Of a stretch of DNA of 64,000 nucleotides, positions 1-11,400 are shown in pieces. Location: contig CM052354.1 in assembly GCA_028551475.1 (NCBI GenBank), forward strand, positions 23,707,258 through 23,771,257. Direction: 5' to 3'. This stretch comes from Casuarina equisetifolia (Eukaryota > Streptophyta > Magnoliopsida > Fagales > Casuarinaceae). The notes under the pieces are model-generated. The model was not told the DNA's origin. It searched no databases and saw only the letters and a list, made by a program, of their open reading frames with translations. The stretch's first letter is position 1; every line of letters begins with the position of its first letter. Both the position numbers and the translations under genes were made by a program.

Positions 1-339
1 AATTAATTCATCACAGACGAGTGGTTTGATTCTACAAGTTGTTATTGCTAGTCAAAGAATAATTGATTGCGGTTTATTTTAGGACATTCACATTCTCGAA
101 TACTATAACGACCTTTTGTTTTGTCTACCACACAGCTACATGGCAATGTAGTGAGCATACCCCTACAATCCTATTCTAGCAGGATTTATACCATGGCTAA
201 CAATGACCTGTGTTATAACAGATGAAGCATGGTCAACAAAACTAAACCCAGAACCTAGTTTTCTTCCTGTATTGGCTACTTGATCCTCAACAAAGTGTCT
301 ACATATCAAGACAGATGGTCCAGGTAGTTCCGAGGATTC

Positions 340-651
340 ATCGTATTGCATGATCAGTGAGCCATATAAACCTTCTTAACAACTTAAAGCACAATCTAAA
401 ATACTCACGTAGGTATGTATTAGGCGTGTGTGCGCATGTAGAGCTTACAGAACTAAAAAGAGAAGAAACTGAAGACAGAACTTACCGACTGTGCTAAAAT
501 GGCACTCCAAAACCAGGAATTCATGGGAAAAAGTGCATAGATATGCCAAAACCTAGCACACTCGTAGTATGCCTTTTTATCTACATTCAGAGGCGACTTA
601 TAGTACGGCAGGATGAAAAAAGATAGCCAGCCATGAAAATGCATCGCCAAC
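340..651 (-). pseudogene. Duplicated fragment of the Per1-like (PGAP3) gene
   Basis: This stretch copies part of the intact Per1-like gene further right (about 9,420-9,750). It keeps most of one coding exon, about 487-651, with the recognisable segments AMHFHGWLSFFI and NVDKKAYYE. It also keeps the splice donor next to 485 and about 145 bases of the following intron. Because intron sequence is retained, it arose by DNA duplication and not by retrocopying. The matches end abruptly at both sides. At 649-651 the sequence switches to an unrelated PTEN2-like coding piece on the opposite strand. Compared with the intact exon, the codons before the donor have changed: a His in the family's conserved TM region is replaced by a Leu-Ala reading. 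No other exon of the gene is present, so a functional product is very unlikely. Confidence 0.85.
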
Positions 652-987
652 AAGCAGTCCGCTAGTTCAAGTGGTGTTCCTACTTCAAATGCTGGGGTTA
701 CTGCTAAATCCAACGGAAGCACTGTCTCTGGCAGTGAACAATGACGATATATTCTCAGATAGCGAGGGCGAGGATCTGCTGCAACTGGTCAGATATCTGG
801 TGCCACAGCAGAGAATATTGGCAATCTAACCCATAGAACTGATCACCTTTCAGTAACCAGCCAGAAACCTGCCTCAGGTATTGAATCACGGAGACTGGGT
901 TCTGGAGGGGTCACTGATATCAAGGCAATCGCTGCAGATGCTTCGGTGTTCAGTTTTGGGGATGAAGAAGATTTTGAAAGTGATTGA
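649..987 (+). pseudogene. Frameshifted PTEN2-like phosphatase C-terminal fragment
   Basis: The plus strand encodes a Ser-rich, acidic tail. It begins NKQSASSSGVPTSNAG, then NDDIFSDSEGED in another frame, then returns to the first frame and ends AIAADASVFSFGDEEDFESD before a stop at 985-987. From memory, the acidic Ser motif and the AIAADASVFSFGD ending match the C-terminus of plant PTEN2-type lipid/protein phosphatases. The catalytic and C2 domains are absent. Two compensating frame changes (about 735-742 and about 770) and a stop at 742 break the reading frame, so this is not a working last exon as read. The bases after it (to about 1,300) look like ordinary 3' untranslated sequence. The left end abuts a Per1-gene fragment in the opposite orientation. 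An alternative is that this is the decayed last exon of a gene lying left of the window. Confidence 0.6.
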
Positions 988-1666
988 AGAAGTATCGAGT
1001 TCCACTCCCGTCTGTAACTTTACCAAGAGCACTTGTATATAAACCATTTTAAACAAGGACAACATTTTTCATGACTATCAGGGGCAGTGGATATCTGATT
1101 AAATTCGTTAAAAATCTCTGCAATTTTTGTTCATTCTCGTTTAATATGATTTTCCCAAGATTCCTTTTATGCCTCCTATTGTAGTTCTCTTCCTTCTGGC
1201 ATATTTACCCTACTACGACCACCCAAGATGGTAAGTTCCAGTAGCAGGCACTACAAGACCTGCAGTAAGAGGAGAAGAATATGTCTTGTAATGTTGTTTT
1301 CGTGATGCTATGTCTTGATTTCAGCCATTAAGACTACTAACAAAATCATTCTGGCTTTAGCAAGAATTCCATCACACAAGGAGTTGGCTAAACCAGATGA
1401 CACTAGCTAAAAGGAGCTGCTGTAACGATAGCAAACAATAGAAGTTAAATCTAAACAAAATTGTGCATTGCTTGATCCATGTACTGTCAATTTCACTTGA
1501 ACTGCTACAAAGAAAAATGCAACTCAATATGCTTAAGAGAAGTAAACGCCCAAAACCTCTTTTTTCACCTCCTCCTGCGCATTCCTCACGTAAACTGAAT
1601 TTCAACAAAAATTTGCGTAAGAAACTACTCTGCATTTGTCAACCCCCTATATCTTCACTAGACAAT

Positions 1667-4600
1667 TTAATTTACAGATTCGACTCCGACAATACCTTTA
1701 GATTTTAGTTGTTTTCTAATATCGGATATCGTCTTGTCCTGGGAAGCGATTTGAAGATCCCTTTTGCTCAATTCGTCCTTCAACATTTCAATCTCTTTCA
1801 AATGATCACAACACTGATTTGTATCTGCCGTCTCACTTTTGCTCTGTTCTTGCTTTAATCTTCCAAGCTCTTCCAAATGGTCCCAATACTGATTGGGAGC
1901 AGGCTTTCCAATTGTCTCATTGATCTTCAGTTTTTTTGATGAACCTGAGGTTTCCTCAGATTGGAGGGATCTCTTTTCGGACAAAATTTGGCCAAGGGAA
2001 TTGTTCTGGGCCATTGGACGGACATATAGAGTAATGGTTGAGCCTGTGCTGAGCTTATGTGTGACAAGTTTCTGTGGACGTCCCCGCGAGTCCTAACATG
2101 GTACAGAATAACAAGATTATAGGCTGTTTCTCTTTGGCATAAATACGTCACATCCAAGCAAGTCCATTGAACTTGGGATCTTGTGGCAGGGTGTTAACAC
2201 ACTACCGCCAGTGGCCAGTAGTTAAATTCTCTTCATGATTTTATATAACAGGAATAAACATCACCAGTTTCTAGCACAGTAAATCTAGTGCTAACGTGTA
2301 GAAAAAGGCAACAGATACTAGTGATCCCAAGAAGATGACACAGTAAGTTGAAATAATTATGTCGACCACACATACCTTTCCTAGCCTCCCAGTGACACTT
2401 TCATAAGCTTGAAGTGCCTCTTGTGGATTCTTAAATATGGCAAAAGCAGAGTATTTTTCTCCTTGTGGCTTCATAGATGGCTGCCACAAAATTACGAACA
2501 GGTCATCAGAACTTCACAGTTATTGCAATAAAAGAACTTGTGCACGGGCATTTCATAGAAGCACATAATTTGGCTTGGAGATAAAGGGAATAAAGCCTAG
2601 GCAGTGGGGATGTACGGGAGCCAGAGAACACAGGCTACCAGGAACAGATTGTGAAATTTCATTGGAATTTCTTCTTTTTTTCTTTCTTTGCTTGGTCATT
2701 CCGTCACATGGAAGCAGTTTTCTACATTACATAAGGACAAGATATATAATTAAGAAGCTTGTCTTTGGATTAGCACGTCTCCATCCTTTCATAAAGAACA
2801 TGATCAGTGCAACTGAGCATAAACCATCCACTATCTGCTCACCTAGCAACTTGGTCAATGGGTGTTGTAGTTTTGTTTTTTTTTTCTTTTGGGGGAAAGC
2901 GGGGGAGAGGGGTATCAGGGTTTATCATACAATGACTCCGAGCAGCCTCATGCATAAAACACCCTTGGTCTCAGGAATCATAAGATCAATCTAAATATTA
3001 TAAGGGGCAGTTCAGAAATCAACAGGATAAACTCAACCTTGAGTTCAATTGTAAAATTGCCAGGAGTGACTGCAAGTAATTCTTCAGTGGGCACACTTTT
3101 TGGTATCCTGTGAAGAAGTAGCTTGGCCAATTCAGATTCAGGTACCTATACACAACATACAAAGTATCAGTAATCCAGGGTCACATTTGTTAGAATCTAC
3201 AATGACTAGAAATTACGGTCTAAACTTACTTCCTCTTGAGAAAAAGGAATAGGTTTATCAAAACCATGCTCCAACTTAGCAAGAACAAGTTTCATTGCAG
3301 CACATGCATCATCCAGACAATTGTGGGGGGCATTCTTACTCCGAACTTCATAGCCCACCACAGACTGTCAACAAAAAGTGGAACATGAAGTAAAAGTCCT
3401 TTTTCCAAATTATAACTTAGCTGATTAATAAATTTGACAGGTACATGAAGTAGCAATAATTAAATTAAGAACTTGCCTTACACAAATTATTAAGGGAGGG
3501 TCTTCTATTGATCCATCCATCCGAATATGTGAAGATAAGTGAGGTATCAATAACTCTAGCATGATCTAATTTCAGGACTGTATCCCACAAGAGAGTAATA
3601 AAATCAAAACAAAAAATGCAAATATAAACAACCAGATTCATAAATCAGAAGCCTGACTGTTTAGCTGGAAGAATGGAGGGGGAGAGAGGAGCTTCAGTAT
3701 CCAGTTGAAATCTTTAACTTACCTCGCAGGTCATTATTTAGACTGTGGCCCACTAAAATAGTTTTATTTGACACTAGCTTCTTAATGGATTTCTACAAGA
3801 TGCACCAAAAATACTGGGTCAAATGTCAATTCCTAAAAATATGAAGGCCAGAAAAAACAGTACCTGTACATCTGCCAACGAATAACTAACTCCCGCCAAA
3901 TCTATTGCACTAATTCCAGTGATGTCAGTTCTATAATCTGCAACTGCTTTATTGGGCTTTACAAGTTCATCAAGTTTCACCTGCAACATAAAAGCTCACT
4001 AGAAAAGAATGTCCCACTAGGACCTCCAAAAGGTAAGAACTGTCTAGCCAAAGGGAGGACTTTTTTTTTTTTTTTTTTCTTTTTTCTTTCCTTTTTTTGT
4101 CTTCTTTTTCACTTAAAAGAAAAACGAAGGTGCAAAATGGAAACTACTATTGCATAGTGAGATTGAATACAAGCCAAATTGATATACCTGTAAATTGCGA
4201 TCCACAATACAAACTCTCACCAAAGCTTCGGTGCCATCTTCACAGAGAACCATCTCACAATCAACAGCAAGCATTTCATTTGATCTCATCACCATGGACT
4301 TTTTACTAAGCTTTGTTACAATCCATTCCTGAAACAACATTCCTCACCAAGTTAATTGTAAGCCCAGCTATACGAACATGAAGCAAAATTCTTTTCATAT
4401 TGCACAAAATGATCAACACATACACGCACTAGGATTTATTATGCCTATGGCCCCAAGGATCGACCACCAAATGCTCATCTAAGGGATTCATAGAAACATG
4501 CTGGAAGAGGCTTCGGGTCACATTAGCTTATGCTTTCTTTTCCTTATATCAATGGTCACATTAATGCTTTCTCTACAACAAAGAGTACTTAAATTAGCAG

Positions 4601-6601
4601 TTGTGTAGTTTATTTTCATTCCCTATGCCAAAATCAACCAACAAAATAAAATCTACAGGGTATTGTCAAAGTAGGATAGAATTAGTTGAAGACGTCTAAG
4701 GTCATGAAAACTGCCCATAAATCGCAAGGAGTTGTTCAGTTACATTAAGAGGGTGACAAGGAGACAGGAAAGGTCACAACAATGTAATTTTAATGCATCA
4801 AAAACCAAGAAAAAGACTTGATAGTTCATCGGAGTACACAGATCTATACAGAGCAAGATGAAAAAAGGGGATCTGTATTGAGTTAGGTAGAACAACACTA
4901 CTGAACCTAAAATAGTAGGACTAACTCTAAATTGTCAAGTATTAAGAAAAGTAAACATATGTTACAGCAAGCCATCAAGTAAGAAGTGCAGAAAAGATAA
5001 CTTTGATATGTTCCCTTTATATTTGAAAGTCATTTTCTTCTGAATAAAGTTAATTTTACCAATAGAAGAAATAAAACTTGGAAAAGTAAATGCAGGCTAG
5101 GATATTCCATTTCTTTAATAAGTAGGAACGAGAGCAAAAACCATGACAAACAAACCTCATCATTCAACGGAAATGAGTAATCCAGCAGATACAGTGGGTG
5201 TTCAAGAGTTAAACGAACTAGTCTCTGCGCTGCCATTGTCAAAGTTATCAAGATGAACCATATCGACTAACATATGATTTATGTAGTGCAAGAAAGAAAC
5301 AAGAAGAATGAAGGCAAGAAAGTACTAAGTATTCAAGCAATATGATTAAAATGTAAGCCTTATCATTCAATAAATTAACCATTGCATTGTAAAATTTGTA
5401 CTTAGGGCATAAAAGAAAACTAAAAGGAACAGTATAGGCCGATAGTAACAGGAGCACAAGGCTAACAAAGATACGGTGAACCAGATTCAATATCAAAGGA
5501 GGTAATCTGAAAAGTAGACAGTGGCTACAACTAAGTCATTTCAGCATCATAATCATACAATTACAAAGAAAGTCCGGTTGGCAAAATTAACTAAAGGACT
5601 TGAGATAATGGAAATTATGAAAAAAATAAAAAAAAAAAGAAAGAAGGCCACAATTACTCCCTTGCTTGAAGTTTTTAAAACTAGTTATCTACTTCAGAAA
5701 ATAACCCATGTGAAAACATAGTAAATCAACATCACTCTAGAGAAAACGTTAAACGAAAGGGAGTTTCGAAAATACCATATATATAGCAGCAAAATTATTA
5801 GCTAAGGAAAAAACTTATCAAATCAAGACTTGAAAGCTCGTAGAGTTGCAAATTGCCACAAGTAAGAAACCAGCAAACAGACGCAAATAATCAACGGACA
5901 ACAAATTGCTAATAATACGAACCAGACAAATTGCTAGAATGCTATGAAACCCAACCAAGAAATGTCTCAAGCGATTAGCCAAACTATACCTTCTCGGGGA
6001 TTTCATCATCTGGACAATTCTTTGTAAATTGTTCGACCATGTCGCGCTTTGCATGGGATTGCATCATTTTCGCAAAACACTGATAATAAGGAAATACATG
6101 AAAGTCAATCTCCATAGGACATGAAGTCCAAGTTGTAAATAAAAAATATATCCCAAATGAAAATTCTTCGCGAACAGTGGAATTACCTTCCTACAATCCT
6201 CTTCTACAAAAGTCTTGAGAAAAGCAGCCAATACGTCATTCGACCTCTTCGTTGGATCACTCAAGCTGGATCCCAGCTTTTTATCGTAAGCCTTCAAAAA
6301 TTCCTTCCACTCACCTAGAGTGCCGCTCATTCCACGTTTCTGGGCGAACTTCACCATCTCAACAAGGACCTATTCTCACATTCAGGTTATTATTAGCATC
6401 CACACAATAATTCACAGACTCGTTTCAGTATCTGTTACGTGTGTGCAGAACTTGAAGTACATTAAACGCTTCCAAAATTAATTCCAAGATTAAAAATAGA
6501 CAACATGAAAAAGGAGATTTCATGTAATGAGCAAGGAAAAAGGGCAAGTGAAGAAGTGGGTGTTTTACCTTTTTCTCTGCAGTGTCGAAGACCTCGTCCA
6601 T
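1667..6601 (-). CDS. SDN: Small RNA degrading nuclease (SDN family, DEDDh 3'-5' exonuclease)
   Basis: Twelve exons join to 525 aa: 6569-6601, 6187-6369, 5990-6079, 5156-5224, 4188-4328, 3864-3980, 3723-3792, 3477-3577, 3230-3364, 3038-3145, 2376-2480, 1667-2092. All phases agree. The DEDDh exonuclease core is visible: LAVDCEMV (Asp148, Glu150), GHSLNNDL (Asp232) and HNCLDDA (His282, Asp287). An RRM-like segment follows at about 345-411 ([14 protein letters not shown] to TLYVRPM), as in SDN1. The last 110 residues are Lys/Glu-rich and probably coiled coil, with two related DHLxExxxLK repeats. SDN enzymes trim mature, mostly 2'-O-methylated, miRNAs from the 3' end and so limit miRNA levels. The start is the only in-frame ATG before the first donor. 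One intron (3365-3476) is GC-AG. I cannot tell which Arabidopsis SDN paralogue is closest. Confidence 0.93.
3475..3476 (-). other. GC splice donor of an SDN intron
   Basis: The exon ending at 3477 reads TGT AAG followed by GCAAGT on the minus strand, so the donor is GC instead of GT. The flanking bases (AAG before, AAGT after) match the strong consensus that GC donors need. The acceptor is the CAG just before 3364. With this junction the protein reads LNNLCKSVVGYEV, the expected SDN sequence. The nearby GT inside TGTAAG would remove the conserved Lys and break the frame. Confidence 0.85.
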
Positions 6602-8436
6602 GGTGAGTAGGTTTTAGTGAGGACGAAGAAACGAAGAGAGAGCAAAGGAGTTGAGAAGAGTTCGTCTCCGATGATGCTAGCGCAATCTGTTATGGTATCT
6701 AAATGAGAAAAGCACACAACAAAGGAATTCTAGAATTCCGTAACAGCCTAACAGTAGGAGAACTCCTCCGATAAGATCAGTAAAACCAACAACCAAGGAA
6801 TTACAACAAGAACAAAGAGGGAAACAGCACCCTAGCCTCGCCTGAGGGAGGAAGAGGCAGTAACGCTCCGATCAGGGATGCCTTCCCGCGCTCCCATTCT
6901 CCTTGCAGCCCTAACCATGTCAATTTACTATATTACCCTTACTGTTAAACGCATCGTTATATATTTAGACATAGATTTGTGTATTTTATGAATTATCAAG
7001 CTTTTTTCTTAGTTTTTAATGTATTAAAATTACATTTTTGTGACCTTTCTTGTCTCCTTGTCACCCTCTTAATGTAACTGAAAAATCTTTGTGATTTACT
7101 TTTTTTAGTTTTTGGTCTCAAGAAAAAAATTTTTAGTTTTTTTAGACATATACACATATAAAAATACAATAAGGTTCAGATATTTATACAATTCATCTAA
7201 TTTTTCTTTGTGGTAAAATACTTTAGTAGATTTCGCTTTATTTATTATCATTTAGTTTAGTTTTAATTTAAGTTTATGAAATTTGAATAAAATAAGGAGT
7301 CTTTATGTCACATTATAGGAGGCCAACCCTTGTAAACAAATGTAAATAGAAGCCGAATGAATAATGAATCATTCGTATAAGATTTTTGGATAAATAAGTA
7401 TAGTCAATTCTAAATATAAAAAAAATGTGAAAAATTTTTTATCGAAGAAAAACCCTTTCTTCAAGGATGGGATAGAGAACTTTTTTGAGAAAACTGGTAA
7501 AAATTTGTATCTATTCATTTTATTTTTGCGAAGAGGGTGCTCCCATCTTTTTCCAATAGTTACTTTTTTTTACTTACAATATATTATACCAGATGAAATA
7601 AATGAATTAAAATGAATCAACTGATTTTTTTATTTTATTTTATGCTGTTTTGTACTATACAATTTCTTTGTTTGTGGGACGATTTTCTCACAAGAGGTAA
7701 GTAAAAGAAATTTTAGAATGGATTGATACTTATGCCCAAATGGAAATTTTATTGATAAGACCTTTTCAATTGTAACCAATATTTTATTACGAATGATTTC
7801 CACAACTTTAGGAGAAAAAGAGGCATTCACCTATTGTAGCAGAGGGTGTGATTTGATGTTTTTTTTTTCTTTATTGCTTTTGGTTTTCAAAGAAAGATAC
7901 ATTATTCAAGAGAGAGAAAAAAAAATGATTGACTTTTTGTGAAGGTGAAGTTTAAAAATAAAACAATTCCTTCTATCGTGTATTCCCTATTAATGCAACA
8001 TCATATGCTTCAGTTGTAGATTCTAGTATTGAGCAAAATGTTACACCTATGGGTTAGGTCAACCTTACTCCACTAGTACCAATAGGCAACAACGGGGAAG
8101 AAGCACTACGCCTAGGAATCAACAATACCAATCTCCATAATATCAATAACCAAGGTCAAAAGGTGATTTGGGAAGAACTCGGTTATTCCAATACATAATA
8201 AACTATTAAAGTATTAGATAGCTGTTTGACCATCAAATAAATTGGTCAGTTCTATCAATGTTCCAATTAGGCAATGATTGGACCAATGATTGAGATGTAG
8301 TACAATATCACAGACAAGAACCGACTCACAAGCTTACTTAACTTTACTTTCCGTTACATGGTACAATCTCTGAAAAATAAATTAGAATTTGTCTGAGTAA
8401 AATTTTAAAAGCATCTTCCTATTCTCATTCAATGAC
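6602..8436. other. Intergenic spacer, no gene seen
   Basis: This lies between the start of the nuclease gene and the stop codon of the Per1-like gene, both on the minus strand. The part next to the nuclease ATG (about 6,602-6,930) is less AT-rich, with a GC-rich patch near 6,830-6,905, and probably holds its 5' untranslated region and promoter. From about 6,940 to 8,430 the sequence is strongly AT-rich with long T runs. The short open frames here have no recognisable protein features. Confidence 0.7.
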
Positions 8437-11400
8437 CTATTTTGCCTTCTTAAGTAGGTCGGAGGTCTGAAACTCAGCATCATCTCGTATGAAGCTCCAC
8501 CAGAGGTAGGTTAGAGGCACAGTAGAGGCATGCCAAAGAGCATGAGCATCCAGGAAGCCTTGACATGGAGGGAAATCATAAATTTCTAGGAGCATTGCAA
8601 GGCCACCACCTATAACCACCACCCACACCTTCAGCCGAGAAGGATGGCGAGTAACAGCAGCCCATATCACCCAAAGCAGAAGCTGGGTCACCCCCATGAG
8701 AACACATACCTTCATGTTCCATCCTGTTGAAGTTGGAGAACAACAAAGTCAGCACATTTCAACAAATCTCCAAACATGGAAAAGTAAATGACACTTCAAA
8801 TGTAAAACAATCATCTGATCTTTAGACATGGTTTTTACAAAAAATGTAGCTTTTTAAGCCCAAATAGAAGACATGTAAAAGGACCGTGATGATACCATAG
8901 TCTAGCTCATAGCAGTTCAGGTATGCTATATGGGTGGTAACAAAAGCCAGTAATGGTGCCGCAACCATGACTCTCGTAGCCTCCTTCCTCACTTTGAAAA
9001 TTCTTAGGATGGCCAGAATGAGGGAGTAGCCAAGCAATGCCACAGCAGATGAATAGTCTAGTTTCTCTGTCAGATCCACATCTCTGCAGTTCAATACAAC
9101 ACCTTCAAAATACTGAGTGTGAAGTGGAAAAAGATCAAAATAGCAAGAAAGAAAGTAAATAGAGCAGGAATCAAAAACCTACGTTATGCATTCAATTGCA
9201 GTAGGAGAGGTTGTTTTGGCTTTTTACTCGGTAAGTAACGGAATTATCAAAGTTTCTTGTCTGATCCTGTGTCTAATCTGCCTTGTAGCATTCTTTATAT
9301 CAGGGTTCTTTCATCATGGGAAGGGTTTCTATTCTTTTTTTTGATGATTCATAGATTACACTATTCCTTGATTATAATTGTGTAAGAGACTCTTGTATAC
9401 AGCATACTTACTGTATGCATCAAAACCAGGTAGTTTTGAGGATTCATCGTATTGCATGATCAGTGAGCCATATAAACCTTCTTGACAACTTAAAGCACAA
9501 TCTAAAATGCATACATAGGTATGTATTAGATGTGTGCGCATGTAGAGCTTATAGAACTAAAAAGAGAAGAAACTGAAGACAGAACTTACCGACTATGGAA
9601 AATGGCACTCCAAAACCAGGCATTCATTGAAAAAAGTGCATAGATATGCCACAAACTAGCATACTCGTAGTATGCCTTTTTATCTACATTCAGAGGCAAC
9701 TTATAGTACACAAGGATGAAAAAAGATAGCCAGCCATGAAAATGCATCGCAAGGTTGAGTGCAGAAAAAGCTACAGAAACAGGCTCCTGTTCATTGAGCA
9801 ACATGTCAAGACAAAGCTGGAAAATTATCTGAAACCAGCACCATTACAAAATTTAGTTACATTATCGGAAAGCAAACCTGAATCCCAAGTACACGCTTGA
9901 ATGGCCATTTACCATGGTATTTAACAGGGCCATAACCAAGTGCTTCTCTTTCTTTCTCCCGTTCAACCATACAATAATAACGGCAATTGCCTTGACAATC
10001 CAATTGTTTCCACCGCAAATAAAGGGGTTCTTGCATGTACCATGGCACTTCATTGGAGATGCCTTCTGCAGAGTGCTTGCATTGTGGAAAGCACATTTGT
10101 GCAACGCATCCACTTTCTCCACAATTTCTTACACAAGCCCTAAAAGCAAATAAAAAACATTACAACTAGTATCAACCAAATAGAAACTGCAAAATATATG
10201 TTGACAGCCATAGGATATCATGACTTGAGTGTGACATCACTAAAACGATAACACTATCGATAAAAATAGTCTTACTTATGGCTGACAAAATCCAGAAGTA
10301 AAGACAAGCAAGAAGTTTTTCTGAATTATACAAGTGAGCTCAACATTGAAAATACTTAAGAAGGAATTGGTGACACATGGTCCTTGGAACAAGGAAGCAA
10401 AGCTAGTAACGAAATCTGTTAAAATGCCTAGGACATCCATTACCATCCCATCTATCTGCATTCTGCTCAGAGTAGCAAATGGTTCAGATGACTGCAATTA
10501 AAGAAATGTCTCTTGGAAAGAGTTAATAGAACTGTTAACAACTTAGTTTTCCATAACTTAGAAAAAAAGAAGATGCGTTCTGAGTCCCACATCCAGTACA
10601 TGCTAAATCAATCTATGAAGATACTGCTATCGTTTACAAAAGGCTCCTTCCCAACGTTTCATGAAATAGGAATAGAAAGTAGATCTAACCAACAGGGAAA
10701 ACGAAAATTGTTGATGGATTTGTTTGGAAATGAAAATAACATTGTCATACACCATAACAGCAAAACATAAAGAGATAAAATAGAGCCCGTGTTCACTAAA
10801 GAGATATGGTTCATATACCATAACAGCAAAACATAAAGAGATAAAATAGAGCCCTTGAACATCTATGTTCGGAGCAGAAAATAGAGCCATAAAGCTAGAA
10901 TGGACAAATACCAGAAAATAAAATGCAGAGGAACATGCTTCCTGACATCTCCAAATAGGGAAAGCACCACAAGTATAAAAGAGATTACTCCAATATTCCC
11001 AAGGGTTTTAAAGAAAGAAAAAGAAAAAGTTCCAAATCTAGCATTCTCACATTCAAAACTACAATGTTCAGAACTTTTATATACTTCTGATTGTTTTGCA
11101 GTTCACGTTTTCAAAAAGCATCATACCATAAAGAAGAAAACACTTGATGGACACACAAAACATCACAAACAAAGAGAAAAGAAAATCTTCTTATGACCTA
11201 AGTGGAGAATAACAAACCATTCTGAATGTAAATCCACAATTTAAGTACTAAATAGAAAAAGCTCTTCATAAAATGCTTCTTAGGGGCGTAATGATACATT
11301 CAGTGTCAAAGCTAAGTATATCTGTTTAAACCAAATAGACTAAATACAAATCATCATTACTTATTATTTGAGCTAGTTGTAACTGGTTGCCATGCCACTT

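Noticed and set aside
9862-10153. Overlapping open frames on both strands
   Set aside because: They are other-frame shadows of the Cys-rich Per1 exon 9878-10139.
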